Source: Nemophila menziesii (Eukaryota > Streptophyta > Magnoliopsida > Boraginales > Hydrophyllaceae). From it: a DNA stretch of 64,000 nucleotides. The position numbers and the translations under genes are program-made. The stretch covers positions 65,588,154-65,652,153 of the forward strand of contig JARWIR010000002.1 of assembly GCA_029959085.1 (NCBI GenBank), read 5' to 3'. Shown here one piece after another: positions 1-9,200 of the stretch. Position 1 is the first letter of the stretch, and each line of letters starts with the position of its first letter. The notes beneath the pieces were generated by a model. The model saw only the letters and a list, made by a program, of their open reading frames with translations, was not told the origin of the DNA and did no database searches.

Positions 1-1007
1 CTGAGCCAAATGCATAAGCAGTAGTTAATAATACAAAACAAGTAAATTGAACAAATATAAATCAACGATGAAACTGAACTAAAATGTGAGAAAAATAAGA
101 CGGTATGTACAAAATGTTCTATGTTTTTTCTCTTTGTGATAAATTATCTGACTCAAAATGTTTTTTAAATCATTTAAATTTTCTGTAATCTATTATCATT
201 AAGTAATGTGTTGTGGTAAGGTATAAATTTTGCAACTATAGTATTTAACAACTTTAGTTAATGGTCGAGATTGAAAAACTATACCAAGAAAATTGAAAAT
301 ATGAAGATTCTATTTCAAATATTGCACTTAACATTTAAAAAAAACTAAAACTCAGATAAATATAAACTTCATATGATTAGATTTTTAACTTAGCAAAAAT
401 GCTAAATATAAAATTATGTTTTAAAATATAATATCGGTTGTCGAAAATACACCATGTGTAACTGACATCTCTATTAGCATGGGGTACTTAGTCTACACTA
501 GAAGACAATCACATTTATTATACAAATAACACTATTGAATACATGTTTTATAAAAAATTGAGAAAAACCATAAATAAGCGTCATGTTGTGTCCAAAAAAG
601 TAAAACAAAAAATCTCACTGCGCTACTATAATAACTCAACCAGCTATAGTTATTACCTATAGAATTACCTTAAATAACTCTAAATAATGCACTATCACTT
701 CTGATGTTTATCAAACAAAGTAGATATTTTATTCAAATACCTGAGATATAGGACTCGTTTTCTGTTAATAGAATCTAAAAATTAAAAAACAAAATGGTGT
801 GATTCTTTTGATAGCTATATACATTGGAATAAATTATTTTAGTTTTGCGAGAAGGGATATTTAAGATATTTTCGATCGAGTTTGAGAAACACGTTTTTAA
901 GAAGAATGAAAAAGAGAGGGTTGGATGGGTGTTAGCTCGAGAGTTTCTTTAGGCGTTGTGATGAAGATTTGGTTATAGAAACTAAGGAAGGAACACAAAA
1001 CCTTATG
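1..1007 (+). repeat. Left part of a ~1.4 kb satellite monomer, cut by the transposon
   Basis: The sequence aligns along its whole length with the monomers found after 9619. It begins about 16 bases into the unit (the head reads CTGAGCCAAATGCATAAGCAG) and stops in the conserved box at AAACCTTATG, where other monomers continue GTGC. Joined to 9622-10021 it gives a unit of about 1423 bp, of the B-head, full-box type. It carries private changes, including loss of 7 bases near 932 (GTTAGC runs directly into TCGAG, where other units have GGCTCTA between). It holds no gene. The array therefore extends left of the window. Confidence 0.93.
1005..1007. repeat. Target site duplication, left copy (ATG)
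   Basis: ATG directly before the CACTA terminus is repeated at 9619-9621 directly after the other terminus. Removing the element and one ATG restores CCTTATGGTG, the sequence of the uninterrupted monomers (for example near 11055). A 3-bp duplication is the rule for CACTA elements. Confidence 0.93.
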
Positions 1008-1037
1008 CACTACTAGAAATCGCCTGTTTACCGACGA
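1008..1037 (+). repeat. Left terminal inverted repeat of the CACTA element
   Basis: The first 30 bases match the inverted complement of 9589-9618 at 25 positions. Shared blocks are CACTACT, GAA, TCG, TGTTTACCG and CGA. The CACTA start is diagnostic of the superfamily. Confidence 0.95.
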
Positions 1038-1284
1038 GAGATCACCGGCGGATCACGGGTCGTCGGCAATCGTTTAAGATTACCGACGAAAATGTTGTCG
1101 CTAATAATTGCCGACAACACGTCGTCGTTAATAGTATCGACTTCGTCGTTAATCAGTTGTTTTGAATTTTTATTTTTTTTAAACGTAAATTTGTCGTCGC
1201 TAATGCGGACGACGACGCTTTTCGCCGTTAATTAGCGACGATTTTTTAGAATTACCGGCGAATTTATGTGTCGTCGGTAATTAA
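1026..1284. repeat. Left subterminal repeat cluster of the CACTA element
   Basis: Many copies of a short GC-rich motif stand in an AT-rich background in both orientations: TTACCGACGA, TTAGCGACGA, TTACCGGCGA and inverses such as GTCGTCGGTAAT and TCGTCGCTAA. In En/Spm elements, subterminal repeats are bound by the element's own accessory protein and lie next to the promoter. The same motifs recur at 6111-6410 and 9201-9600. Confidence 0.9.
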
Positions 1285-2033
1285 TTAATGTATTTATTAA
1301 AGACAGCAGGTTTTTTATCTCATAAAACACCCACACACACCCTAAAACACCTCCAAATTTCTCCCAAAAAATCCCAGAATTTTTTTTCCCCCCTAATTGA
1401 TTCTCCAATTTGTCTTGCACCATTCCCGGGTCCATAATCAAGGTGGGGCATTATCATTATCCATTTTCATCACAAAATTTAAGGTAAATTCATGAAAATC
1501 CATAGTTTTAAAATATAATTTTTATTTTAGAATTGTGTTTAGTTGTTGATATATGATGTGATTAGGTGTATTAGTACATTGTCTAGGTGGGTTGTGGTCA
1601 TCAATCCTCTTCTTAACCATCTAATTCAAGGTATTTTCAAGAAATTTCATGCTTTTTCATTTTTTTAATTGATATGTGTTAGTTGCTATAATTAGACATG
1701 ATTAGGTTGATGAATTACATGTGATTTGGTTTACTTTTTTTTTTATTATGTTTTGTAGTATGCATGTTTGGTTGTATTTAATTTTTTGTGTTCATATATT
1801 ATTATTTGTTTTATTAATTATATGAAATTTATTATCTATATATTGTGTTGTAATTTTATTTATTCAATGGTTTGTAATTTTATTCATTCAATGGTTTGTA
1901 ATAATTATTCATTCAATGGTTTGTAATTTTTATTATGTCATTTATTGTGTTGTAATTTTTATTCTTCTTTTATAATTGGGTTGTAATAATTATATATTTT
2001 ATTTGTCTAGTTGTATAAAATTGTTGCCAAGAG
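1285..2033 (+). promoter_or_regulatory. Promoter, leader and 5' UTR introns of the transposase gene
   Basis: This stretch has no protein gene. A TATA-like TATTTATTAAAG lies near 1291, followed by a C/A-rich leader (1320-1440) containing TTCTCCCAAAAAATCCC. Plausible splice donors are AAG|GTAAAT near 1483 and AAG|GTATTT near 1630, and a plausible acceptor is TTTGTCTAG at 2010, 23 bases before the ATG. The intron-like part is T-rich and holds three imperfect copies of a 26-27 bp unit containing TTCAATGGTTTGTAAT (about 1863-1930). The exact transcript start and splice pattern cannot be read from sequence alone. Confidence 0.5.
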
Positions 2034-3593
2034 ATGAATCCGGATTTGGATAAGAGTTGGATCGATACAACTAATTACTATACGAAAGAATATGTATCTG
2101 GGGTTCTTCGTTTTATCGAATATGCAGAGAAAAATGAAGATTGTACCACTGGTTTCATGTCTTGTCCGTGTACGAAGTGTAATAATTACTCTCGAAAACC
2201 CATCGACGAAGTTAGGGCCCACCTTCTTAAACACGGTTTCAACAAAACATATCTTGTTTGGACAAAGCACGGCGAGAACGAGGTGGTAATTCCCGAGACA
2301 ATTCAAGTACCAAACATAGATAGCGAAATGCATCGTGTTTATGAGGATGTGAGACAAAGTTACTATGTTGGTGGTCATCCGGGAGATATTGAAATGAGAG
2401 ACGCACATCTTCCTAGTCAAAACAGTTTTGATTCATTGTTCGAAGAATTGGAGACAAAATTATATCCTGGTTGTACAGCGATGAGTTCATTGAATTTCAT
2501 TGCCAAGCATATGCACGTAAAAGTAAAGAACAAGTGGAGTAACACATCATTCTCCGAGCTGTTAGAGTTGGTTGGTCGTGTTTTACCGAAACCTCACAAC
2601 TTGCCCGATTCTTACGAAGCATGCAACAAGAAACATAAAAGTTTGGGCATGGGGTATGTTACTATTGATGTTTGTTTGAATGATTGTGCAATCTTTTACA
2701 AGGAGAATGAAAAACTTGACAATTGTCCAGTATGTGGTAAATCAAGATATGACCCGAAGAAGGGTAACAAAGTACCGCATAAGAAGCTTCGTTACTTTCC
2801 AATTGCTCCGAGATTGCAGCGACTATACGCATCGAAACACACCGCCGAAGAAATGATTTGGCACCATACCGGAAAAAGTTCCGATCCAGATGTGTTGCGT
2901 CATCCGGTTGATGGTGATACTTGGAAGAGATTTGCAGCGCTACATCCTGAGTTCGCCAGTGAACCTCGGAATGTATATTTGGGCCTTGGGCTCGATGGGT
3001 TTTGTCCGTTCTCCATGCAGAACAACTCCTACAGTATGTGGCCTATCATATTGACCGTCTACAACTTGCCACCGTGGACATGCATGAAGGAGACCACATT
3101 TCAGCTTGGTTTGTTGATTCCGGGTCCCCGCTCACCCGGAAAGGACATGGATGTCTTTCTCCGCCCTATTATAGACGAGTTGGACATGTTGTGGAGAACA
3201 GGTATCCATACGTATGACGCCCACACGAAGCAAATGTTTTTAATGAAGGTCTGTGTGTTGTCCACGACCAATGATTACCCCGCTCGGTCATACGCTTCAG
3301 GATGGTCGGGTCAAGGTTACATGGCTTGCCCAGAATGCATGGATTCCACTCCTTCGTTGAAGGTGAGGAAAGGGGTCGTTTACTTTGATCATAAACGTTG
3401 GTTACCTATCAAACATGATCTCAGAGATGATACGGTTTCGTACAAGGAAACCGATAAACGTGCCCCACCGAGGAAACATAGTCCTGCTAGTATTCAGACA
3501 CAGCTAGATGGGCTTCCGATTGTATTTCCCGGTAAACACAAGGATTTCGGGGGCAAGGTGACAAAAAAAACAGGTCCGCGTGGGACAAACTGG

Positions 3594-3601
3594 AAAAAAA
3601 A
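3594..3601 (+). other. Frameshift site in the transposase (run of eight A)
   Basis: Upstream, the frame reads GTNWKKK and then runs into unrelated residues, ending at 3650. Downstream, the frame shifted by one base reads KKSIFYRLPYWSENLLKHN, the expected continuation of TNP2 proteins. Seven A instead of eight would keep one frame. It is either a real slippage mutation or a homopolymer error in the assembly. Confidence 0.85.
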
Positions 3602-4399
3602 GTATTTTTTATCGTTTACCGTATTGGTCAGAAAATTTGTTAAAACATAACATCGATGTAATGCATTGCGAGAAGAATGTGTGCGACAGTTTGCTTGGTA
3701 CGGTTATAGGAGTTGATGGTAAAATAAACAAATATAACGTGAAGGCGCGAATGGATCTTAAGGATTTGGGAATTAGAAAGGAGCTGTGGATCTCATCCGA
3801 AGAAGGTAAGACGATACTAAAGCGAGGAAAGTATACGTTATCAGCGGAGAAGAGGAAGATTTTTCTTGAGTGGTTACGGGTACAAAGGTTTCCAGATGGT
3901 TTCGCGTCTAGTTTGAGGAATAATGTTCACATTGATACGGAAAAGATTATTGGAATAAAATCGCATGATTGTCACGTTATGATGCATTATTTCTTTGTTT
4001 GTTGTCTTCCCGGTCTTTTAGAGGATAAGCCGATTAGCGATGCGGTAATTGGGTTAGCGAACGTGTTTAGAGTTGTTTGTAGAAAGAATTTGAGTAGGAA
4101 ACAGTTGTTAACCGGTAAGGCAAAAGTGGCTGAAGTAATGTGCAAACTAGAAACTATCCTGCCTCCTGCATTTTTTTACATAATGATCCACCTGGTGATA
4201 CACTTGTACGATGAAGCATTGCTAGGGGGCCCGGTTCAAATGCGGTGGATGTACCCATTTGAAAGGTATTTAAAAAAGTTGAAAGAGTATATTCGAAAAC
4301 CAGCTAGACCAGAGGGTTCAATAGTCGAGGGTTACGTGGCGGAAGAGACGTTGAATTTCATATCCAGGTACCTTAGTGAAGAAAAAATAAAGTTCAACG

Positions 4400-4471
4400 T
4401 TGTTATTTATATTTATATATTTATATTTATATATATCCAGGTACCTTAGTGAATAAAAACAAAGTTCAACG
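4400..4471 (+). repeat. 72-bp templated insertion in the transposase gene
   Basis: Bases 4361-4399 (TATCCAGGTACCTTAGTGAA...GTTCAACG) are repeated with slight change at 4434-4471. Between the copies lie 34 AT-rich bases that begin TTGTTATTTATAT, the same 13 bases that start the next intron at 4651. Deleting 4400-4471 joins KFN directly to DSCRYNEPPP in the same frame, so the insertion keeps the reading frame in length but brings a TAG at 4447-4449. Confidence 0.85.
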
Positions 4472-4644
4472 ATTCATGCAGATACAACGAACCACCGCCA
4501 GTGCATAGAGAGTTATCTGTTTTCAAGTCCCAGTGTACTCCAGTTGGCAAGAAAGTATCTGGTTCTTTAGCGTATAAGGATAAGGAGCACGTCATTTATT
4601 ATATTTTGAATAATTGCGACGAAATCGAGACATTTAGGACATAA

Positions 4645-4799
4645 GTAACGTTGTTATTTATATGTTTATATTTATATATTTAAATATTTATATTTATATA
4701 TTTATATATATATTTATAATTATATATTTATATTTATATATTTATATATTTATATATTTATATTTATAATGATATATTTATATACCATTTCAATTATAG
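4645..4799 (+). other. AT-rich intron of the transposase gene (TATTTATA microsatellite)
   Basis: The donor GTAACG at 4645 and the acceptor CAATTATAG ending at 4799 bound a stretch made almost wholly of TATTTATA-like units (4651-4790). The exon after it reads EHRSTLSGMTDEIDYMHRQM from 4801. The upstream exon meets TAA exactly before the donor, and the phases do not join cleanly, so one further base change near 4640-4645 is likely. Confidence 0.6.
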
Positions 4800-4884
4800 T
4801 GAACACAGATCCACACTTTCGGGAATGACTGACGAAATAGATTATATGCACCGTCAAATGTTTAAGGATTGGTTTTTGGATAAG

Positions 4885-4951
4885 GTATGTAACATTGGTT
4901 TAAATATTATTCTATTTATTTTCAATGTATCTCATGTTTTTTTAATGACAG
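4885..4951 (+). other. Last intron of the transposase gene
   Basis: The donor AAG|GTATGT and the acceptor AATGACAG|GTT are canonical. Both sides are in phase 0, joining FLDK to VHGMESRGDALA, which continues as the long open frame to 5692. Confidence 0.8.
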
Positions 4952-5771
4952 GTTCATGGAATGGAATCCCGTGGTGATGCGTTAGCTACCCCTGAGATAG
5001 TGTCATTGGCAAACATGCCTTATAGTGCGGTGCATATGTACGATTCATGTATTGTGAACGGTGTAAAGTGGATAACAAAGAGTAAAGGAGAAAAAAGAGT
5101 GACGCAAGATTACGGTGTATGTGTCATGTACGATGGGTCACCATATTACGGCGAATTATTGAAAATCTTGGAGCTAACATACACTGGAGGGTGCTCGGTT
5201 GTTATATTTGTATGTAAGTGGTACAAGAAGAGTGAATCAAGGATAGAACACGGGGTAACCTTTATCAACACAGCAAGCGTTGATTGGCCAAACGAACCAT
5301 ACATTCTAGCATCGCAAGCAAAGAAAGTGTTTTATATTGACGAGATTCGTGCAAAGAAAACATCGAAAGAATGGAAGGCCGTTTGGGAAATAAATGATCG
5401 GCATGGATGGAGTCCCGATTTATGGGGTTCGGAATCATTACCTACCGACAGTGAGAGAATCACAATACCTTTGGTTAACCCTGGTAATTTTTCCGTTATG
5501 ATGAACTTGGCAACTACGGAGGAGGTCGAGATTGACCAATCTCATTTTCGTATTCAATTGCCTTTTCAAATGAGTACTGATGAGAACGAGGAAATGGAGG
5601 ATGACACGTGGGAAGAATATGGAGACGAAGAACCTATTGAGTTTGATAATGATGGTGAGCCTATAGTTGACAGTGGAGATGAAACTGACTAGTTGAAAAC
5701 TTTATTTGACTTTTTTTTTTATTACAGGTATTTTTTGTTTTTTGTATTTGAATTTGAATTTAAGATTGACT

Positions 5772-6015
5772 CACTTGACTCCTATAGTTGACCAAACACA
5801 CCAAACACTAACACTTGACTCCTATAGTTGACCAAACACACCAAACACTATCACTTGACTCCTATAGTTGACCAAACACACCAAACACTAACACTTGACT
5901 CCTATAGTTGACCAAAAACACGAAACACTATCACTTGACTCAAGTTTGACTACTATATTTGACCAAAAACACCAAAAACTAACACTTGACTCCTATAGTT
6001 GACCAAACACACCAA
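5772..6015 (+). repeat. 40-bp minisatellite, six units, just 3' of the transposase stop
   Basis: Units start with CACTTGACTCCTATAGTTGA at 5772, 5812, 5852, 5892, 5932 and 5983. The period is 40 bp, except for the fifth unit, which is 51 bp because of a short internal duplication around TTTGAC. The last unit is partial. Each unit contains two TTGAC[C/T] cores. The array starts 80 bases after the stop codon, so it would lie in the 3' UTR or terminator region of the transposase gene. There are no unique spacers, so it is not a CRISPR array. Confidence 0.93.
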
Positions 6016-6110
6016 TGAATAAGATTGAAGAAAAATTTAATGGAAAAAAGAAAGAAATATATAATAGGAGAATCATAGAAACCACATATAAGAAAATTAA
6101 AAAAAAAAAA

Positions 6111-6410
6111 TTAGCGACGACATGCAAGGATATAAACGACGACATTCAACATTTGAATGTCGTCGGTAATTATTAGCGACGAAACACAAGCTCGTTTTTG
6201 TCGCTAATGTTTCCCAAAATTTTCATTAGACAACATGGGCGGTCAAGTTTCCCGCCCACGAAAATTAGCGACGATTTTTTTCGAATAGCGACGACCTTGT
6301 CGTCGGTAATCAAGGACATGCTAGCGTCGTGTGTACGGAGTGGGCCACGTGTCCTAAATTACCGACGAATAACTAAAGATTACCGACGGCTGTGCATGTC
6401 GTCGGTAATT
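6111..6410. repeat. Internal cluster of subterminal-type repeats upstream of the second gene
   Basis: The motifs of the element's ends appear here in both orientations: TTAGCGACGA (6111), GTCGTCGGTAAT, TTGTCGCTAATG, AATTAGCGACGA, TTACCGACGA and others. The cluster is about 3.2 kb from the right end and 5 kb from the left end, so it is not terminal. No CACTA terminus is visible at either edge, so it is not obviously a nested element. It lies just before the leader of the second gene, in the same position relative to that gene as the left cluster has to the transposase gene. Confidence 0.88.
6137..6165. repeat. 13-bp perfect hairpin in the internal repeat cluster
   Basis: CGACGACATTCAA at 6137-6149 pairs perfectly with TTGAATGTCGTCG at 6153-6165 across a 3-base loop. 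A near copy lies in the right subterminal region at 9224-9254. Confidence 0.9.
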
Positions 6411-7311
6411 TCTTTTTCTATATGACCTAACTGAGCTCATTTCTTACTCACTCACCACAAAAATTACTCCCAAAAAACGCCATTTCCTCCCATTCCAAGC
6501 CATTCCGAGGCAATACAGCAACAAATCCAACAACAAGGTAAGCTTAATCCTTCCATAAACACCATTCAATTTCTAGTTTTTTATTTTTAATTTTAATTTT
6601 TAATTTTAATTTCAATTTCTAATATCTTTTTTGTTTGTTTTGTTTTTTGTTTCCTTGTTTCTGGCATGGATTCATGGATGAAAACTACACATTATCCACG
6701 TAACAGGTAACAATTTTCGATTTTATTTTGCTTTTTTTTTCTTTTTTTTTTGGATTGAATTTTTTGTGATTGTAATGATAATTTTAGCATATTCCGAATT
6801 TTGATGATGCTATTTTAGGTTGTTTAGTATATTTTTGGAATTAAAAACAAAACAGAATGATGAATTTTATGATTTTTTTATAGAAAACTAGGGCTTTGAT
6901 AGGATTTTTGCATTGTTTGATATGTATGATATGTTTTAGATATGATTTTCAGAGATTAAAGGACTTGTTATGTGATATAGGGGCCTTTTTGCAATATATT
7001 AAAATTGTATGATTAAATGAAAAATGGACCAAAATGTAAAATTGAAAAATATAGGGACTTTTTTGCAATATATTGAAATTGTAGGATTAATTGAAAAATG
7101 GACAAAGATGCAAAATAAAAAAATATAGGGACTAAGTTGAAATATATTACAAATATAAGGACTTAATGAAAAATAGAAAAAAATGAAATATAGGGATCTT
7201 TTTGCAATATATGAAAATATAGGGACCTTTTTGCAATATATTAAAAAGTATAAGGACTTATTTGTAATTAATTAAAATATGAGGACTAATAAGTAATTTC
7301 TAAAATTGTAG
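6411..7311 (+). promoter_or_regulatory. Leader and 5' introns of the second transposon gene
   Basis: No protein gene is seen here. A C/A-rich leader (about 6430-6537) contains ATTACTCCCAAAAAACGCC, similar to the transposase leader near 1358. It ends in CAACAAG|GTAAGC, a good splice donor. The following intron-like sequence is T-rich, and 6976-7300 holds degenerate repeats of a phrase like ATAGGGACCTTTTTGCAATA. A second intron may end at TTGTAG directly before the ATG at 7312. Confidence 0.5.
6976..7300 (+). repeat. Degenerate interspersed repeats in the second gene's 5' intron
   Basis: Phrases such as TATAGGGACTTTTTTGCAAT, TATAGGGATCTTTTTGCAAT and ATAAGGACTTA recur with irregular spacing, roughly 30-80 bases apart, separated by GAAAAATGGA-type sequence. 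This may be an old local duplication series within an intron. It codes for nothing visible. Confidence 0.6.
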
Positions 7312-8006
7312 ATGGCTGATGTTATTGGACGTGGTCACGACTCCAAAACTGCGACCAGCCTTCAGGTAAAAATACTTAATAAATTTCAATTTCATAAATT
7401 TGATTTTTTTTCGAATAAATAATTAATAAATTCTACTCAATGTAACAGGAAATCCGAAGAGAAGACTTCGGAAACCCTGAAGCACCACCTCTATCCGAAC
7501 CGCCCAAGAGACACTGAAGAGAGTTGGGTGGCCCATACCGATTGAATTCTCCGTCATCGACAAGACGTGGAATATAGTGGGCCCACACTATAAACACGTG
7601 GGTCAGGTGGTCGGACACGCGGTTCGAGAATTTGTACCCCCCATTTACAAACAATGGATAGAGGTGCCCGAAGGTCGGATAGGGGGTATTTACAGTCGTC
7701 TTCAAGAATTTTTTGACGTGGAGGGGGGAGGAGAAGAGGTGACTGGGAGGACATTTCCGAAAAGCTGAACAGTATGTCCTCGGCCTGCTATCGGAGATGG
7801 AAATCCGACTTGAAGTCGGACTACTACAACAACGGTCTCGCTACCCCGGATGTTAAACCCGAGTATTGGGTTATTGCCAAGAAGAATTGGGACGATCAGA
7901 ATGCCCAGGTAACAAAAAAATTTATTTATTACATATATTTTTCGTTATTTATTAGATTTATAACTCTTTTGTTTATTATTTGTAGGCCCATGCGGAGATT
8001 AATCGG

Positions 8007-8012
8007 AAAAAA
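8007..8012 (+). other. Frameshift site in the second gene (run of six A)
   Basis: The in-frame reading after the acceptor at 7985 is AHAEINRKKPGAAD and then a stop. With five A the reading becomes NRKNREQQTSSSRAGSRNLS, which is open to the next donor at 8086. The exon length (100 instead of 99) agrees with one inserted base. Confidence 0.8.
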
Positions 8013-8889
8013 CCGGGAGCAGCAGACTAGTTCGAGTAGGGCTGGGTCTCGGAACCTATCCCAGACTAGGGAGGTTATTATGGAGGTATAATTACATTTA
8101 ATAAAAATATAATTTAGTATCTTAATAATTTATTTATTTTTAGTTATTTAATATTTGGTATTGAAAATTGTATAGGGGACGCTTAAGACCGTGACGAAGG
8201 AGCCGATGATTTTCATGGACGCAGAGACCCAAGAGGAGATGGAGCTTCCTCCATTGAGCGGCTACTTCGATCATCTTGCATACGATTCGGCTAGTGACAG
8301 CTATCGGGATGCGCGATTAGAAAAAGCTAGTGTAAGTTTTTCTTTTCATTACCTAAAAATTTTATTTTTTACTTTACTTTGATATTAATCTAATTTATTT
8401 TTTAAATTAAATATAATTACAGGCTGTTTTACGGGGGAAGGTTGTGGAGGCTGCAGCCGAGGGCACCGAGATTACTATGGAGGAGCAGATGAATGCGATT
8501 TTAGAGACCATTATGGAGGTCATGGCCCCACCGAAGTCAAGACATTGGGTGCCTACCATTGGACCGGTCCGGAAGAGATCACGGAAACAAACAAAAGCTG
8601 ATGCTGCAAGCGAGGAGCTACTGAAGGCGATGTTCGCAGGCATGAACGAGCTTCGAGTAAAACAAGGACTTGAGCCTATACCAGATCCATCCTCCACATC
8701 GACCAGGCCCACTGCTTCTTCGAGCCAGTCGAGTCAGCCTCCGAGCTTAATGGACACGCTCTTGGATACGATAAATGGTATGAGGATGGCTCAAGGACTA
8801 GCCCCGGTCGCCCACCCCCAGCCCCGCAAGCCCCCCCGAGAAGGAGTCACGAGGAACGAGGAGATGAAGAGGATGATGATGATGATGCT

Positions 8890-8892
8890 TAG
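8890..8892 (+). other. Possible original stop codon of the second gene after an acidic tail
   Basis: The open frame ends at 8920 with a run of methionines (MKRMMMMML). One frame over, the same bases read HEERGDEEDDDDDA and stop at 8890-8892. An acidic tail is a more credible end and parallels the transposase's acidic tail. The switch would be a one-base loss in the C run at 8831-8837. This is inference. Confidence 0.45.
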
Positions 8893-8920
8893 TTTGAGTT
8901 GGTTTTTGTTTAAGTTTTAG

Positions 8921-9200
8921 TTGGTTTGTAATAATTTGACTTTTGATTGGGTTTTTTTAGACTTTTGTTTGGTGTGTTTGAATTCTGTTGACTGCTTATG
9001 ACTTTATGTAAGACTTTTTTTACGGTTTTAATTGTGATTCAGTTTTTTCTATTAATTATTGAATTTTATTCGTATTATATTTATAATAAAAACAAAACTC
9101 AAATCAAAACAAAACTAAAATAATTAAAACAAAATCAAAATAAATTGTATTTTAAAATTTAAAAAAAAATTGAATTTTAAAATTTAAAAAAAAAATGAAT
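8921..9200. other. AT-rich spacer / 3' region of the second gene
   Basis: No gene is seen. T-rich sequence follows the stop codon. Possible polyadenylation signals are present (TTTATAATAAAAAC near 9082). The rest is runs of A with AAAACAAAA-type simple sequence up to the right repeat cluster. Confidence 0.5.

Larger units (their letters stand above)
2034..5692 (+). pseudogene. TNP2-type CACTA transposase gene, broken (one frameshift, two stops)
   Basis: This is the element's main transposase, a nuclear protein expected to bind the ends and carry out cut-and-paste. Visible parts in order: an N-terminal Transpos_assoc-like domain (residues about 7-80, cysteines 44, 46 and 49 in SCPCTKC); a CPVCG zinc knuckle (231-234); the Transposase_21 core with GLGLDGFCPF (acidic D321), YNLPPW, LIPGP and the ACPEC knuckle (432-435); then, in another frame, NIDVMHCEKNVCDS (GAT at 3655); a DUF4218-like region (LPPAFFYIMIHL, GGPVQMRWMYPFERYL, about 4130-4380); and a DUF4216-like region (about 5105-5400, ILASQAKKVFYIDE) with an acidic tail. 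The start at 2034 follows a good acceptor at 2010. Summed fragments give about 1100 residues, a normal family length. Lesions: an extra A in the run 3594-3601, a stop at 4447 in an inserted segment, and TAA at 4642. Introns are about 4645-4799 and 4885-4951. Confidence 0.9.
7312..8920 (+). pseudogene. Second CACTA gene, Transposase_24-type protein, frameshifted
   Basis: Five exons fit canonical splice sites: 7312-7365, 7449-7908, 7986-8085, 8176-8331 and 8423 to about 8892/8920. The joined fragments read like the plant Ptta/En/Spm family (Transposase_24): RVGWPIPIEFSVIDKTWNIV, HVREFVPP-like AVREFVPPIYKQWIEVPEG, DWEDISEKLNSM, SACYRRWKSDLKSDYYNN, KPEYWVIAKKNWDD, then NREQQTSSSRAGSRNLSQTR and a C-terminal part with MIFMDAETQEEMELPPLSG. 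In related elements this is an accessory, probably DNA-binding, protein. Exon 2 is 460 bp and contains two apparent one-base losses (between 7481 and 7515, and near the G run at 7723-7728). Exon 3 is 100 bp with one extra A in 8007-8012. Correcting these gives 462 and 99 bp, both whole codons, which fits the phase-0 splice sites. An intact product would be about 410 residues. Confidence 0.8.

Noticed and set aside
1232..1441. 69-codon minus-strand ORF in the left part of the transposon
   Set aside because: It runs antisense through subterminal repeats and the leader; low-complexity composition and no family resemblance.
2007..2420. 137-codon minus-strand ORF
   Set aside because: It is the antisense shadow of the N-terminal transposase exon, whose + frame has clear domain motifs.
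4651..4790. TATTTATA stretch as a separate mobile insertion
   Set aside because: It lies between plausible splice sites and is simple microsatellite sequence without terminal repeats.
5772..6015. CRISPR-like repeat array
   Set aside because: The 40-bp units are directly adjacent without unique spacers, and the setting is a plant transposon.
6198..6425. 75-codon plus-strand ORF in the internal repeat cluster
   Set aside because: It is produced by the GC-rich subterminal motifs, which lack stops; the region looks regulatory.
7433..7754. Two minus-strand ORFs over the second gene's exon 2
   Set aside because: The plus strand has splice sites and Transposase_24-like sequence; the minus frames are shadows.
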